Assembly (NCBI RefSeq): GCF_003086775.1
Contig: NZ_CP026001.1
Span: forward strand, 2,072,407 to 2,136,406
Source: Stenotrophomonas sp. ZAC14D1_NAIMI4_1
GTDB taxonomy: Bacteria; Pseudomonadota; Gammaproteobacteria; Xanthomonadales; Xanthomonadaceae
Reading direction: 5' to 3'
Length of the DNA: 64,000 nt
The notes under the pieces are model-generated. The model made no database searches, was not told the DNA's origin, and saw only the letters and a program-made list of their open reading frames with translations. Both the position numbers and the translations under genes were made by a program. Positions 16,402 through 26,721 of this stretch are shown in pieces (within the stretch, counting starts at the first letter, position 1; every line of letters begins with the position of its first letter).

Positions 16402-17459
16402 TGGGCGCCGAGCAGGCGCGGCTCCGGTTCGATCGGCACGCCGAACTTCTCAAGCACCGATGCGGAAATGCGCCGGGCCAGAGCCAGCAGCTCGGCGCCG
16501 CTGGCGTTGCCATGGTTGACCAGCACCAGGGCATGGCTGGGGGCCACGCCGGCGTCGCCGTCGCGGAAGCCCTTCCAGCCGCAGGCGTCGATCATCCATG
16601 CCGCCGAGACCTTGCGCTGGTCATCGCGCTCGGCCGGGAACACCGGCAGCTCGGGGAAGTGCTGCTGCAGCACTTCCACCTGTTCCAGTGGCAGCACCGG
16701 GTTCTTGAAGAAACTGCCGGCATTGCCGAGCACGTCCGGGTCGGGCAGCTTGCGGCGGCGGATGGCGATGACCGCGTTGGCCACGTCCACTGCGCTGGGC
16801 AGCTCCACGCCCTGTGCCTGCAGCTCCTCGCGGATGCCGGCGTAATCCATGCGCAGGTCGTGCAGCAGCGGCAGCTTCAGTTCGATGGCGGTGATCAGGT
16901 AGCGGTCCGGCTGCTGCTTGAACACGCTGTCGCGGTAGGCAAAGCCGCATTGTTCGTTGTCCATGCGCACCCAGGCCTGCTCCTGGCAGTCCCAGGCTTC
17001 GACGGTCTGGATGAACTCGCCGACCTGTGCGCCGTAGGCGCCGATGTTCTGGATGGGCGCGGCACCGGCAGTGCCGGGGATCAGTGCGAGATTTTCCAGG
17101 CCGGACAGGCCCTCCTGCAGCGACCACATCACCAGGCCATGCCAGGACACGCCCGCACCGGCGCGGATCACCGCGTGGTCGGCACGGTGTTCCAGGAAAC
17201 TGATGTCGCGGTTGCCGAACACCAGCACCGTGCCCGGCAGGTCGTCGGCGATGAGCATGTTGCTGCCGCTGCCCAGTACCAGCAGCGGGCCGGCGGCGAC
17301 ACTGGGCAGGGCCAGCACGTCGGGCAGCAGGGTGGGGTCGTGCAGTTCCAGCAGCTGCGCCGCCTCGGCGCGCACGTGGAAGGTGTTCAACGCCTGCAGC
17401 GGGGCATTCGAGGTGAGTGTCCAGCGCAGCGGTGCGGCGGAGGTGTCGTGGCTGTCCAT
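16395..17459 (-). CDS. murB: UDP-N-acetylmuramate dehydrogenase
   Basis: A 354-residue type I MurB, which reduces UDP-GlcNAc-enolpyruvate to UDP-MurNAc in peptidoglycan synthesis using NADPH and FAD. The FAD-binding region includes [14 protein letters not shown] and [16 protein letters not shown]; the catalytic Ser lies in [10 protein letters not shown] and the C-terminal active-site segment is [15 protein letters not shown] give the ATG at 17459; a GTG at 17471 overlapping the pyrD stop (GTGA) is an equally good start and would add four residues. Cotranscribed with pyrD. Confidence 0.95.
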   Translation of the reverse strand: MDSHDTSAAPLRWTLTSNAPLQALNTFHVRAEAAQLLELHDPTLLPDVLALPSVAAGPLLVLGSGSNMLIADDLPGTVLVFGNRDISFLEHRADHAVIRAGAGVSWHGLVMWSLQEGLSGLENLALIPGTAGAAPIQNIGAYGAQVGEFIQTVEAWDCQEQAWVRMDNEQCGFAYRDSVFKQQPDRYLITAIELKLPLLHDLRMDYAGIREELQAQGVELPSAVDVANAVIAIRRRKLPDPDVLGNAGSFFKNPVLPLEQVEVLQQHFPELPVFPAERDDQRKVSAAWMIDACGWKGFRDGDAGVAPSHALVLVNHGNASGAELLALARRISASVLEKFGVPIEPEPRLLGAQW

Positions 17460-17467
17460 GGGCGCGC

Positions 17468-18523
17468 TCACAGCGGCGCCACCGCGCCACGGCTGGGCGC
17501 TTCGCGGCGGCGACGGATCGCTTCCACGCAATCGGACACCAGCGACGGGCCGCGATAGATCAGGCCGCTGTAGCACTGCACCAGGGCGGCGCCGGCAGCC
17601 ATCTTGGCCACCGCGTCAGCGCCGGAGAGGATGCCGCCCACGCCCACCAGTGGCACCGATTCGGGCAGGCGCGCACGCAGGCGGCGCAGCACCAGCGTCG
17701 ACTGGTCCAGCACCGGTGCGCCGGACAGGCCGCCGGCTTCGCTGGCCAGCGGGTCGCCGGCGATGCCGCTGCGATCGATGGTGGTGTTGGTGGCGATCAC
17801 GCCGTCCACCTGCAGCTCACCCAGGACGCGCGCGGCGGCGTCGATATCGCGTTCGCTCAGGTCCGGGGCCACCTTCACCAGCATCGGCACGCGGCGGCCG
17901 TGCTGCGCGGCCAGGTCTTCCTGGCGGTCGCGCAGCTGGCTGACCAGCTGGCGCAGCGCGGTTTCTTCCTGCAGTTCGCGCAGTCCGGCGGTGTTGGGCG
18001 AGGAAATGTTGACGGTGATGTAGTCCGCCAACGGGTACACCTTGTCCAGGCAGGTGATGTAGTCATCGACCGCCTGCTCGTTGGGGGTGTCCTTGTTCTT
18101 GCCGATGTTGATGCCCAGCAGGCCGCGGCGGTTGCGCGCGCGCTCGACGTTGCGCACCAGCGCATCGACACCGGCATTGTTGAAGCCCATGCGGTTGATG
18201 ATGGCCTGGTGTGCCGGCAGCCGGAACAGGCGCGGCTTGGGATTGCCGTCCTGCGGGCGCGGGGTGATGGTGCCGATCTCGACGAAGCCGAAGCCCAGCG
18301 CGAACAGTGCATCGATGTGCTCGCCGTTCTTGTCCAGGCCGGCGGCCAGGCCGACCGGATTGGGGAAGGTCAGCCCGAACACGGTGCTCGGCATCGGCGC
18401 GATGCGTGCGGCCAGCAGCGGCGTGGTGCCGGTGCGGTAGGCCAGGTCCAGTGCGGACAGGCCGAGGCCGTGGGCGCGCTCGGCGTCGAGCGAGAACAGG
18501 AAGGGGCGGGCAAGCGAATACAT
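17468..18523 (-). CDS. pyrD: Dihydroorotate dehydrogenase (quinone), class 2
   Basis: A 351-residue PyrD catalysing oxidation of dihydroorotate to orotate in pyrimidine synthesis, passing electrons to quinone at the inner membrane. The N-terminal amphipathic segment ([18 protein letters not shown]) is the membrane-associating extension of class 2. FMN and substrate motifs are [41 protein letters not shown] (catalytic Ser), ATNTTIDRS and [11 protein letters not shown]. Its stop overlaps the possible GTG start of murB; the methyltransferase gene ends 9 bases upstream. Confidence 0.96.
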   Translation of the reverse strand: MYSLARPFLFSLDAERAHGLGLSALDLAYRTGTTPLLAARIAPMPSTVFGLTFPNPVGLAAGLDKNGEHIDALFALGFGFVEIGTITPRPQDGNPKPRLFRLPAHQAIINRMGFNNAGVDALVRNVERARNRRGLLGINIGKNKDTPNEQAVDDYITCLDKVYPLADYITVNISSPNTAGLRELQEETALRQLVSQLRDRQEDLAAQHGRRVPMLVKVAPDLSERDIDAAARVLGELQVDGVIATNTTIDRSGIAGDPLASEAGGLSGAPVLDQSTLVLRRLRARLPESVPLVGVGGILSGADAVAKMAAGAALVQCYSGLIYRGPSLVSDCVEAIRRRREAPSRGAVAPL

Positions 18524-18531
18524 GCGTCGGT

Positions 18532-19302
18532 TCAGTCCAGCGTGCCGAGGAAGGCTCGGGTTCGATATTCAAAGGCGACCTGTCCATCCACCGCATGGGC
18601 GTTGAACAGGTCCTGCAGCGCAGCCAGCATCGGCGCATGGCGCGGGTGTCCCGGCTGCGGTGCGTAGGAAGAAGACAGCAGGCGCCCGCGCAGGGCGTCG
18701 AAGTCCAGGTGCTGCACATTGGGCAGCTCGATCATGCCGCGCAGGCCGGGGCCGAACCAGGCCTGCATGGTGGCATCGTCCTGGTAGCGCTCGGCCACAG
18801 CGGTGTAATCGGTGCCGTAGTCCAGCAGCAGCTGCTCATAGCCGATGAGGAACGGGCTGGCATCGAGCAGGCGCGAGTTCCAGTAGACCAGCGCCATGCC
18901 ACCGGGGCGCAGGATGCGCTGCCATTCGGCGCGCACGGCCACGGTGTCGAACCAGTGGAAGGCCTGCGCGGCACTGACCAGGTCGACGCTGGCATCGGCC
19001 AGCCCGGTCGCTTCGGCGCGGCCATCGACGGCGCGGAACTGCGGGTACTGCGGCGCCAGCCATTGCTCGGCAGCGGCACGCATGGCGGCATTGGGTTCCA
19101 CCGCAAGCACAGGATGGCCTGCGGCCAGGAAGGCACGACTGGAAATGCCGGTGCCGGCGCCGATGTCGGCAACCCGGGCAGAGGCGGGCACCGCCATCGG
19201 GCCGTGCAGCCAGTCCATCAGCGCAGCCGGGTAATCCGGGCGGTAGCGCACATAGTCGGCGACCCGGCTGCTGAAGCGTTCAGTGCTGTCCGACGCGCTC
19301 AT
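18532..19302 (-). CDS. Class I SAM-dependent methyltransferase
   Basis: A 256-residue methyltransferase of the Methyltransf_11/25 type. The SAM-binding motif I is [19 protein letters not shown], with motif [12 protein letters not shown] and motif [14 protein letters not shown], then [14 protein letters not shown]. The N-terminus ([17 protein letters not shown]) is typical of small-molecule enzymes distantly like trans-aconitate or ubiquinone methyltransferases. The substrate cannot be named. The ATG at 19302 lies 6 bases after the DUF4190 stop, so the two are probably cotranscribed. Confidence 0.85.
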   Translation of the reverse strand: MSASDSTERFSSRVADYVRYRPDYPAALMDWLHGPMAVPASARVADIGAGTGISSRAFLAAGHPVLAVEPNAAMRAAAEQWLAPQYPQFRAVDGRAEATGLADASVDLVSAAQAFHWFDTVAVRAEWQRILRPGGMALVYWNSRLLDASPFLIGYEQLLLDYGTDYTAVAERYQDDATMQAWFGPGLRGMIELPNVQHLDFDALRGRLLSSSYAPQPGHPRHAPMLAALQDLFNAHAVDGQVAFEYRTRAFLGTLD

Positions 19303-19307
19303 GGCCG

Positions 19308-19592
19308 TCAGTTCGACATCGCGGCCAGCCAGGCCAGGCCGCCGAAGAACAGGACGATGACCAGCAGGCCCAGGCCCAGCATGATCACGTTCAACCAGCC
19401 CAGGATCAGGCCGGTGAGGGCCAGTCCGTCGCCTTCCAGCTCGGTGGGGCGGCGGCGGATCTCGCCGCGCGCCATGTGCCCGGTGATGATGGCGACGAGG
19501 CTGGCCACGAAAGGCAGCACGGTCCAGCTGGCGATGCCCAGCACCAGGCTGAGGACGGCCAGGGCACTTGTCTGTCGGGGTGCCACGCTCAT
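19308..19592 (-). CDS. DUF4190 small membrane protein
   Basis: A 94-residue protein with two hydrophobic stretches (LAVLSLVLGIASWTVLPFVA and LILGWLNVIMLGLGLLVIVL) and the GHMARGEIRR turn that marks DUF4190. The function of the family is not known. AAGGAGG just upstream of the ATG at 19592 gives a strong ribosome-binding site and decides the start. It precedes the methyltransferase gene by 5 bases. Confidence 0.8.
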   Translation of the reverse strand: MSVAPRQTSALAVLSLVLGIASWTVLPFVASLVAIITGHMARGEIRRRPTELEGDGLALTGLILGWLNVIMLGLGLLVIVLFFGGLAWLAAMSN

Positions 19593-19669
19593 GGGGGTCC
19601 TCCTTGGCAGTGCGCACATGATAGTGCCTGCGGGCCGCCAAGCCCATGGGCAGCAGCGCGGTGGCCTGG

Positions 19670-19720
19670 GTAGGCGTCGACCTTGGTTGACGAAGAGCGC
19701 CAACCAGGGTTGGCAGCTAC
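19670..19720. repeat. Paired GTAG repeats (inverted dimer)
   Basis: A GTAG-headed stem-loop (GTCGACC arm) is followed by a second in opposite orientation ending GCAGCTAC, the head-to-head dimer form of SMAG repeats. It lies between the DUF4190 gene and the SDR gene and could form one longer hairpin in the transcript. Confidence 0.6.
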
Positions 19721-19733
19721 CAGCGCGGAAAAC

Positions 19734-20537
19734 TCAGCCCATCAGCACCTGGCCACCATCCACGTTGAGCACATGCCCGGTGATCCAGCGCGCCAGCGGC
19801 GAACACAGGAACAGCGCGGCATCGGCGATCTCGCGCGGGTGGCCGAAGCGACCGAACGGGATCCGCGCCAGGGTCGCGTGGTACAGGTCGGGATCATCCA
19901 CGCGGCGACGGTCCCACAGGCCGTCGGCAAACTCGATCGAACCCGGCGCGATGGCGTTGACCCGGATGCGGTCCGCTGCCAGGGCCAGCGCCTGCGACGT
20001 GGTGTAGTGGGAGAGCGCGGCCTTGGCCGCCGCATAGGGGGCACCGCCGGGGCGGGGCTGCTGGGCGGCGATCGAGGACAGGTTGAGAATGCAGGCATCC
20101 GCCGAAGCCCGCAGCCAGGGCAGCGCGAGGCGCGAGGCACGCACGGCGGCCATCAGGTCGATCTGCAGGCTTGCCGCCCAGCCATCTTCGTCATCGGCCA
20201 TGCCGTAGCCGGTGGCGTTGTTGACCAGCACGTCGATGCCGCCGAGTGCGTCGGCGGAGGCCTGCAGCCAGCCGCCGATCTGGCCGGCATCGGCCAGGTC
20301 GGTGGTGAATACGTGCAGGGGCGTGCCGTGTGCCTGGGCATCGGCCTGCAATGCCTGCAGCCCGGGCAGGCCGCGGGCGCAGACCGACACCGCTGCACCG
20401 GCGCCGGCAAATGCCAGCGCCAGTTCACGGCCGATTCCCTTGCTGCCGCCGGCAATGAGCACGCGGCGGCCGCTGAAGTCGAGGGTCGGAGCCCCTGCGG
20501 AGATCCGACCCACAGCCATGTCCGGCATCTTCGCCAT
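19734..20537 (-). CDS. SDR family oxidoreductase
   Basis: A 267-residue short-chain dehydrogenase. The cofactor motif is AGGSKGIGREL, the NNAG-like motif is LVNNATGYG, the catalytic Ser is in LNLSSIAAQQP, and the YxxxK pair is YAAAKAAL; the C-terminus ITGHVLNVDGGQVL is standard. The ATG at 20537 overlaps the amaB stop by one base (TAATG), so translation is coupled. The pairing with an aldehyde dehydrogenase suggests an oxidoreductive catabolic step, perhaps of lysine or pipecolate, but the substrate is unproven. Confidence 0.88.
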   Translation of the reverse strand: MAKMPDMAVGRISAGAPTLDFSGRRVLIAGGSKGIGRELALAFAGAGAAVSVCARGLPGLQALQADAQAHGTPLHVFTTDLADAGQIGGWLQASADALGGIDVLVNNATGYGMADDEDGWAASLQIDLMAAVRASRLALPWLRASADACILNLSSIAAQQPRPGGAPYAAAKAALSHYTTSQALALAADRIRVNAIAPGSIEFADGLWDRRRVDDPDLYHATLARIPFGRFGHPREIADAALFLCSPLARWITGHVLNVDGGQVLMG

Positions 20538-22069
20538 TACAGGTCGAACTTGATGCCCTGGGCCAGCGGCAGCGAATCCGAATAGTTGATGGTGTTGGTC
20601 TGGCGGCGCATGTAGACCTTCCATGCATCCGAACCGGATTCGCGACCACCGCCGGTGTCCTTCTCGCCACCGAAGGCGCCACCGATCTCCGCACCGGACG
20701 TGCCGATGTTGATGTTGGCGATGCCGCAGTCGCTGCCGGCAGCCGAGAGGAACTTCTCGGCGGTCTTCAGGTTCTGGGTGAAGATCGAGGACGACAGGCC
20801 CTGCGGCACGCCGTTCTGCATGTCGATGGCCTCATCGATGCTGTCGTACGGCATCACGTACAGGATCGGCGCGAAGGTTTCGTGCTGGACCACCGCGTCG
20901 CTGTTCTTCAGGCCCGACACGATGGCCGGCAGCACGAAGTTGCCGGCACGATCGATGCGGGTGCCACCGGTTTCGATGGTGCCGCCGGCAGCCTTGGCCT
21001 GGGCGATGGCATCGAGGAACTGCTGCACGGCGCCGTCACTGTTCAGCGGGCCCATCAGGTTGGCGGCATCGGTCGGGTCGCCGATCTTGCCTTCCACCTG
21101 CTTGTAGGCCTTGACCAGGGTGGCCAGCACGTCGGCGTAGATGGAGCGGTGCACGATCAGGCGGCGGGTGGTGGTGCAACGCTGGCCGGCGGTGCCGACG
21201 GCGCCGAACACGATGCCCGGCACGGCCAGCTTCAGGTCGGCGGTCTCGTCCAGGATGATGGCGTTGTTGCCACCCAGTTCCAGCAGGCAGCGGCCCAGGC
21301 GGCGGGCGACCTTCTCATTGACCGTGCGGCCGACCTGGGTCGAGCCGGTGAAGCTGATCAGCGGCACGCGACAGTCGTTCACCATCTTCTCCGACAGGGC
21401 GGTGCCGGCATCGTTGACCAGGAAGAAGATGTCCGGGAAACCGGCTTCGCGCAGTGCGTCATTGCAGATGCGCATGGAGGCGATGGCGGTCAGCGGGGTC
21501 TTGTTGGACGGCTTCCAGATGCAGATGTCACCGCAGATGGCGGCCAGGAAAGCATTCCAGCTCCACACCGCGACCGGGAAGTTGAAGGCCGAGATGATGC
21601 CGACCAGGCCCAGCGGGTGGTACTGCTCGTACATGCGGTGGCCGGGGCGCTCCGAATGCATGGTGTAGCCGTACAGCATGCGGCTCTGGCCCACGGCGAA
21701 ATCGGCGATGTCGATCATCTCCTGCACTTCGCCGTCGCCTTCGGGCTTGCTCTTGCCCATTTCCAGGGCGACCAGCGAACCCAGGGCGTCCTTGTGCTTG
21801 CGCAGCGCTTCGCCGCACAGGCGCACGGCTTCACCGCGGCGCGGGGCCGGGGTGGTGCGCCAGGTCTTGTAGGCCTCCTGCGCACGGGTGATGACCGTCT
21901 CGTACTCGGCCTCGGTGGTGGCGCGGACCTGCGCGATCGGCTCGCCGGTGGTCGGGTTGACCGGGGTGATCAGCTCACCGCCGGTGGCGCTGGACCATTC
22001 CCCGTTGCCCAGGTAGGTGCCAGCGTTGATCGCGTCCAGACCAAGGGACTTGAGCAGCTCGGAAGACAT
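20537..22069 (-). CDS. amaB: L-piperidine-6-carboxylate / aminoadipate semialdehyde dehydrogenase
   Basis: A 510-residue aldehyde dehydrogenase of the ALDH7 (antiquitin) branch, oxidising alpha-aminoadipate semialdehyde with NAD+ in lysine catabolism. The catalytic Glu is in [10 protein letters not shown] and the catalytic Cys in [12 protein letters not shown], the ALDH7 version of the motif. [18 protein letters not shown] and [11 protein letters not shown] are the cofactor-binding segments. CAGGAG precedes the ATG. It is the first gene of the leftward group running through the SDR gene. Confidence 0.9.
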   Translation of the reverse strand: MSSELLKSLGLDAINAGTYLGNGEWSSATGGELITPVNPTTGEPIAQVRATTEAEYETVITRAQEAYKTWRTTPAPRRGEAVRLCGEALRKHKDALGSLVALEMGKSKPEGDGEVQEMIDIADFAVGQSRMLYGYTMHSERPGHRMYEQYHPLGLVGIISAFNFPVAVWSWNAFLAAICGDICIWKPSNKTPLTAIASMRICNDALREAGFPDIFFLVNDAGTALSEKMVNDCRVPLISFTGSTQVGRTVNEKVARRLGRCLLELGGNNAIILDETADLKLAVPGIVFGAVGTAGQRCTTTRRLIVHRSIYADVLATLVKAYKQVEGKIGDPTDAANLMGPLNSDGAVQQFLDAIAQAKAAGGTIETGGTRIDRAGNFVLPAIVSGLKNSDAVVQHETFAPILYVMPYDSIDEAIDMQNGVPQGLSSSIFTQNLKTAEKFLSAAGSDCGIANINIGTSGAEIGGAFGGEKDTGGGRESGSDAWKVYMRRQTNTINYSDSLPLAQGIKFDL

Positions 22070-22451
22070 GCAGACTCCTGTGTTTCGTTACGTAGTTGGT
22101 GCCGCCGCGGGCAGGTGGGGGACGCGGCGGACTGAGCCGGCGATGGTAGCAGAGGGATGTGGCCGGGCTTGGTGCAGTGCGGGGTGGGGACGCCAAAGGC
22201 TTGACGGGCCTGCGTCACGATTTCAGAACGGGCCTGGCGAGGCGAAACTGATAAAAATCAGTGCCCTATGTCTCGCTTGCTGTGCGGATTGCGTCAAATG
22301 ATTGCCAGATGGCGGCTATCTTTTGTGACGGAGTTCGGACACAATCGGGACGAAGTCAATCAAACCGCAATCAAATGTGTGCACCGGCTGGGGAGATCGG
22401 TGCTGCTGGGGATCATGTCCGGATCCGCGGAATCGTCTGAGGAGATGTTTT
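22070..22451. other. Intergenic region between amaB and the sugar transferase gene
   Basis: This 382-base divergent gap must hold promoters for amaB (leftward) and the exopolysaccharide transferase (rightward). The right half is less GC-rich than the surroundings. I find no convincing promoter hexamer pair, palindrome or small gene in it. GAGGAG at about 22439-22444 is the ribosome-binding site for the GTG at 22452. Confidence 0.5.
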
Positions 22452-23909
22452 GTGCTACATGGATCCGTAGAAGGCCTTTCCAGCCACCCCAGCCGGGCGC
22501 GCCGCCGCGTAGAGGCCCGCGCTGCACTTGAACTGGCATTGCGCCTGGGCGACCTTGCGGTCGTCCCGCTCACCGCCGTTCTCTCCCACGTGGTGTTCTA
22601 TGGTTCGGCTGTGCCGGACCCGTCCCAACGTGTCGTATTCGGCGCGCTGCTGCTGAGTGCGATGGTCTGTTTCATGATCGCGCCCGTGTACCGCAACTGG
22701 CGCGCGCGCGGCCTGATCACCGATCTGTGGGTGCTGTTCCTGGCCTGGTCCGCGTCCTTCGCGCTGTTCTCGGTCTATGCGGTGCTTGTCGACATGGCCG
22801 GTTCAGTGCCTACGCGCTGGCTGCTCGGCTGGTTCGGTGCGGGGCTGATGCTGATGATCGGCACGCGCGTGGCGCTGCGGGTGCAGTTGCATCGACTGCG
22901 TTCGCGTGGCCTGGATCGCGAGCGCGTGCTGCTGGTCGGCCTGCGCTCGTCCGGGCTGAAACTGCACCGCCTGCTGCGCGGCAAGCCCGAGCTGGGCAAG
23001 GAAGTGATCGGCTACTTCTCCGCCAAGGGCGATCTGGCGGTCCGTCGCGGTGGCGACGCGCCCCGTTGCCTGGGTGCGCTGGGTGACCTGCCGCGTTACA
23101 TGGACCAGCATCGCGGTGAATTCGATCAGTTGTGGGTGTCGATGACCCCGGGCGACGCCGGCGACATGAAGGCGATGCTGAAGCAGATCGAGCGCTTCCC
23201 GGTGCCGGTGCGGCTCATTCCCGACACCACCGGCTGGGGCACGCTGAATCCGGGCGTGCACCAGGTCGGCAACGTGCCGATGATCGGTGTGCGCCAGGGG
23301 CTGTCGGACCACAATTTCCGCCTGGCCAAGCGCGTTGAGGACATCCTTGTCGCCGGGCTGGCAGTGATTGCACTGGCGCCGGTGTTTGCGGTGCTGGCGA
23401 TCGGTGTGAAGCTGAGCTCGCCTGGCCCGGTGCTGTTCCGCCAGCGCCGCCATGGCCTGGGCGGCAAGGAATTTTCGATGCTGAAGTTCCGCTCGATGCG
23501 GGTTCATGCGGAAGGTTCCTCGGACAAGATCACCCAGGCCACCCGCAACGATCCGCGTGTCACCCGCTTTGGTGCCTTCCTGCGCCGCAGCAGCCTGGAT
23601 GAGCTGCCGCAGTTCTTCAATGTGCTGGGTGGCAGCATGTCGGTGGTGGGGCCGCGGCCGCACGCCGTGCAGCACAACAACCATTACGAGCGGCTGATCG
23701 ACCGTTACATGCACCGCCACTACGTGAAGCCGGGCATCACCGGCTGGGCGCAGGTGCACGGGCTGCGAGGGGAGACCCCCGAGCTGCGCTCGATGAAGAA
23801 GCGCGTGCAGTACGACATTGATTACATCCGCCGCTGGAGTCCGACCCTGGATGTGCGCATCATTGTGATGACGGCCTTCAAGGTGCTGGGCCAGAAATCG
23901 GCATACTAG
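22452..23909 (+). CDS. Undecaprenyl-phosphate sugar phosphotransferase (WcaJ/GumD type)
   Basis: A 485-residue polyisoprenyl-phosphate hexose-1-phosphate transferase that starts exopolysaccharide repeat units on undecaprenyl phosphate. Four N-terminal hydrophobic segments (about residues 30-150) are followed by a CoA-binding-like region (RVLLVGLRSSGLKLHRLL) and a C-terminal bacterial sugar transferase domain: MLKFRSMRVHAEG, FGAFLRRSSLDELPQFFNVL and MSVVGPRPHA. The GTG at 22452 is preferred because GAGGAG lies 7 bases upstream. The usual sugar is glucose or galactose; which one is not decided by the sequence. The phosphatase gene follows after 115 bases. Confidence 0.9.
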   Translation: MLHGSVEGLSSHPSRARRRVEARAALELALRLGDLAVVPLTAVLSHVVFYGSAVPDPSQRVVFGALLLSAMVCFMIAPVYRNWRARGLITDLWVLFLAWSASFALFSVYAVLVDMAGSVPTRWLLGWFGAGLMLMIGTRVALRVQLHRLRSRGLDRERVLLVGLRSSGLKLHRLLRGKPELGKEVIGYFSAKGDLAVRRGGDAPRCLGALGDLPRYMDQHRGEFDQLWVSMTPGDAGDMKAMLKQIERFPVPVRLIPDTTGWGTLNPGVHQVGNVPMIGVRQGLSDHNFRLAKRVEDILVAGLAVIALAPVFAVLAIGVKLSSPGPVLFRQRRHGLGGKEFSMLKFRSMRVHAEGSSDKITQATRNDPRVTRFGAFLRRSSLDELPQFFNVLGGSMSVVGPRPHAVQHNNHYERLIDRYMHRHYVKPGITGWAQVHGLRGETPELRSMKKRVQYDIDYIRRWSPTLDVRIIVMTAFKVLGQKSAY

Positions 23910-24024
23910 GCACTGAGGCTGTTGCCGGCGAGGCGCCGGCCGCGCCCGCGTGGAAGCGCCCGGTCTGCAGCAGCGGCCGGGCGCTGCGTTTCATGTACCG
24001 ACGAACTGATGGAAGCCGTTGCCC

Positions 24025-24459
24025 GTGTTCAAGAATATTCTGGTTGTGTGTGTCGGCAACATCTGCCGTAGTCCGTCGGCTGAAGTGATGCTGCGTGAGG
24101 CAGTGCAGGGCAAGGGCATCACGGTGTCCTCGGCCGGCCTGGGGGCCCTGGTCAACCATGGCGTGGATGCGACCGCACAGGCGCTGTTGACCGAGCATGG
24201 CCTGGATGGCAGCAGCCATCGTGCGCGGCAGATCGACCGCAGCATCCTGGGGGCCTCGGATCTGGTGCTGGTGATGGAGCGCAAGCACGTCCATCGCATC
24301 ATCGAGATCGCGCCGGAGGCGTCGGGCAAGACCTTCCTGCTGGGCAAGTGGCAGTCCGACCGCGAGATTCCCGATCCCTATCGCCAGCAAAGGGCGGCAT
24401 TCGAACACGTCTACACGCTGATGGATGAGGGCGTGAAGAGCTGGGTCCGCTACCTTTGA
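24025..24459 (+). CDS. Low molecular weight protein-tyrosine phosphatase (Wzb/Etp-like)
   Basis: A 144-residue phosphatase starting MFKNILVVCVGNICRSPSAE. The P-loop CX5R is Cys9 to Arg15 and the general-acid Asp is in DREIPDPYRQ. Such enzymes dephosphorylate the tyrosine autokinase (Wzc/Etk) that controls polysaccharide export; no such kinase is in this window. I take the GTG at 24025, since family members begin right at this sequence; a TTG at 24019 would add two residues. It follows the sugar transferase and is convergent with yjbH. Confidence 0.9.
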   Translation: MFKNILVVCVGNICRSPSAEVMLREAVQGKGITVSSAGLGALVNHGVDATAQALLTEHGLDGSSHRARQIDRSILGASDLVLVMERKHVHRIIEIAPEASGKTFLLGKWQSDREIPDPYRQQRAAFEHVYTLMDEGVKSWVRYL

Positions 24460-24494
24460 GTGCCCGCGCCTGCTGAAGGCGCGCTGCAGGCAGA

Positions 24495-24525
24495 AAGCCG
24501 GGAGCCGTCAGGCCCCCGGCTTTTT
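24495..24525. terminator. Bidirectional terminator between phosphatase and yjbH genes
   Basis: AAAGCCGGGAGCC pairs with GGCCCCCGGCTTTTTT across a GTCA loop, giving a GC-rich hairpin with a T run on the plus strand and a shorter one on the minus strand. It sits between two convergent genes. Confidence 0.85.
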
Positions 24526-26721
24526 TCATTCGCCGACGTTGCGCAGGTTGTCGTAGAAGAAGCGCTCGTCGCGGTCGCCGGTCATGCCGTACAGGCCGTA
24601 CTTGCGGCCGAGCATGGCGCCACCGTCGCGGATCAGCGGGTTCCAGTTGAAGGCTGCACGGCCGCGCGTGGAGCGTGGCAGGAAGCCGTCGAGCGGAATG
24701 CTGAAGTAGATGCCCTTGTCGAAGCTGCCCTCGCCGAAGTCGCGTGCCGAGACATTGGTCTTGGTCGCATAGGCGCCCATGGTTACGCCGTTGTCGAACA
24801 CGCGGGCCAGGTCCAAGGTGGCGCCCTTGTCGCCGGCCAGGTACTGGCCGACCGACAGCGAGCCGATGACGCGCTGCTGGGCGTCGAACGCATAGTAGAA
24901 CGTGGCATGGCCGGTGGTGATGCGATAGTCGCGCAGGCCAAAGTGCTGGTCGTAGTCGCGCTGCTGCACCCGGTTGAGGTTGGCGCCCACCGCCCAGCGC
25001 TCGCCACTGGGGCGATACAGCAGTTCGCCGCCGACGCCGGCGTACATCCACTCCAGGTAACCGGCGTAGGCAATGCCATACAGGTCCGGCGCCAGTCGCC
25101 CGGCGATATTGGCCTGCAGGTTGGGCAGCATCACGTCGGAGGTGGTCAGGTACTGGCGGATGTCGGTGCGCACGCGCGGCAGGCGGCTGGGCGCGTTGTA
25201 CTTGAACTTGTGGTAGTTGTTGGTGATATCGGCGCTGACGGTGCCGGTCAGCCAGATGTTGTCGCGCAGGAACAGGCTGCCCGTGTAGTTGGCTGCGACC
25301 TGATACAGGATGAAGCCATCGGGGCCGCCCAGGTTCTGCCGGTAGCCGACGTTGAAACCGCCGCCGAAGGGGCTGCGCTTGGGCTTGTACAGCGTCTCCC
25401 GCGCGCGCGCGTCGGGTGCCTGCAGTTCCGTGCTCCGGCGCAGGACGTCTTCGCTCACCGTGCCATCCAGGTAGCCGGCGAACGCTTCGCGGTTGATCGA
25501 CAGATCGGCGATCGGCATGCCCACGCGGGTGGTGCGCAGGGTGAACCAGTCGTAGTCATCGCCGGTCGCATTGGCAAGGATGCGCGTGGCGCGGCCCAGG
25601 CCCTTGGCGGCATGCAGGTAGCGGCTCTGGTACCCGTCAATGTAAAGCTCGTCGCCGCGGCGCGAAATACGTTCGACACGGAAGCCGGCATTGCGCTGCA
25701 GTTCGGCAGTGACCGCTGCCCAGTCGGTGCTGGTGGCGGTTGCGGCACTGGCGCCGGAGGCGTCGCTGCTGGCGACGGCTGCGCGCTGCTCGGCGACGGC
25801 GGTCGCGGGCAGCAGTCGCTGCGGTGGCGGGTCGAACGGCTTCGGTGCTGCAGGCGTGTTGCCCGGGTTGCCGCGCAGGGTGAGCGAGAACATCGCCGCG
25901 TCACCGCGCTCCCAAGCGACGGTCAGCTCGACATTCCGGTTCGGGACATAGACCAGGCCCACGTTGATGGGCGTGCGCTGGCGCAGGTTGTTGTCGCGCG
26001 GCTCGCGGCGATAGTCGTTGCCGTCGTACTCGACCTTCAGCAGCAGATCGTCCATCGGCGTCTGGTAGGTGATGCCACCGAAAATGCCGACCGGACCCTT
26101 GAACATGTTGCTGAGGCCGAACTTGCCGGCTTCGGTCGTACTGCTGATGGCGCCGCGTCGCCGGTTCTTGAACCGGTCATCAATCAGGCCCAGCGGATTG
26201 GAGAAGTCTCCACGGTTGCCGATGTAGCCGGTGGCCAGGCCGATCGATGCGTCGATGGGGCCAAAATTCTTGTTGGCGACCAGGTACTCGCTCGAGAAGA
26301 AGCCGGTGCCGCCGAAGTCGCGCACGCCGAAGGCCACTTCCGGCAGCATGCGAGACTCTTCCCACAGCCGCAGCTTGAAGTCGATCGATTTGTCCTTGTA
26401 GTGCTGGTTGCCGGCGTAGCTGCGCCCGTAATACAGGTTGTTGACGTTGATGTAGCGGAAGGAGGCTTCCAGCCACGGGAACGGCTGCAATGTCAGGTTG
26501 TAGCGCGCGTACGGAGCGTTGTAGGACGCTGTGAAGCTCAGATCGCCATCGTCGGCCATCCGCGCGGTCGGTGTCTGCAGCAGGCCGATCCCACCCCACT
26601 CGTTGGCAGTGGGCGGCGGCGCTTCCTGGGCATGCAGTGCACAGGACAGCGACAGGGCGAGCGCGCTCAGCGCGAAACGGGCGGGGCGCGCCAGGCGCGC
26701 GCGCGTGCAGGGCTGGGTCAT
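24526..26721 (-). CDS. yjbH: YjbH/GfcD-family outer-membrane exopolysaccharide protein
   Basis: A 731-residue protein with a signal peptide (RFALSALALSLSCALHAQ) and a large YjbH domain made of amphipathic beta strands ending in aromatic residues, as in outer-membrane barrels. Recognisable segments are GGIGLLQTPTARMADDGDL, PWLEASFRYINVNN and YGRSYAGNQHYKDKSIDFKL. The family is needed for a group-4-type capsule or exopolysaccharide in E. coli; its biochemical role is unsettled. The ATG at 26721 overlaps the yjbG stop by one base (TGATG) and precedes the signal peptide. The middle contains an Ala/Ser-rich linker around residues 290-330. Confidence 0.88.
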   Translation of the reverse strand: MTQPCTRARLARPARFALSALALSLSCALHAQEAPPPTANEWGGIGLLQTPTARMADDGDLSFTASYNAPYARYNLTLQPFPWLEASFRYINVNNLYYGRSYAGNQHYKDKSIDFKLRLWEESRMLPEVAFGVRDFGGTGFFSSEYLVANKNFGPIDASIGLATGYIGNRGDFSNPLGLIDDRFKNRRRGAISSTTEAGKFGLSNMFKGPVGIFGGITYQTPMDDLLLKVEYDGNDYRREPRDNNLRQRTPINVGLVYVPNRNVELTVAWERGDAAMFSLTLRGNPGNTPAAPKPFDPPPQRLLPATAVAEQRAAVASSDASGASAATATSTDWAAVTAELQRNAGFRVERISRRGDELYIDGYQSRYLHAAKGLGRATRILANATGDDYDWFTLRTTRVGMPIADLSINREAFAGYLDGTVSEDVLRRSTELQAPDARARETLYKPKRSPFGGGFNVGYRQNLGGPDGFILYQVAANYTGSLFLRDNIWLTGTVSADITNNYHKFKYNAPSRLPRVRTDIRQYLTTSDVMLPNLQANIAGRLAPDLYGIAYAGYLEWMYAGVGGELLYRPSGERWAVGANLNRVQQRDYDQHFGLRDYRITTGHATFYYAFDAQQRVIGSLSVGQYLAGDKGATLDLARVFDNGVTMGAYATKTNVSARDFGEGSFDKGIYFSIPLDGFLPRSTRGRAAFNWNPLIRDGGAMLGRKYGLYGMTGDRDERFFYDNLRNVGE

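Noticed and set aside
22070..22451. CRP/CLP-type site TGTGA...CACA upstream of the sugar transferase gene
   Set aside because: The spacer between half-sites is 11 bases instead of 6, so it does not fit the consensus.
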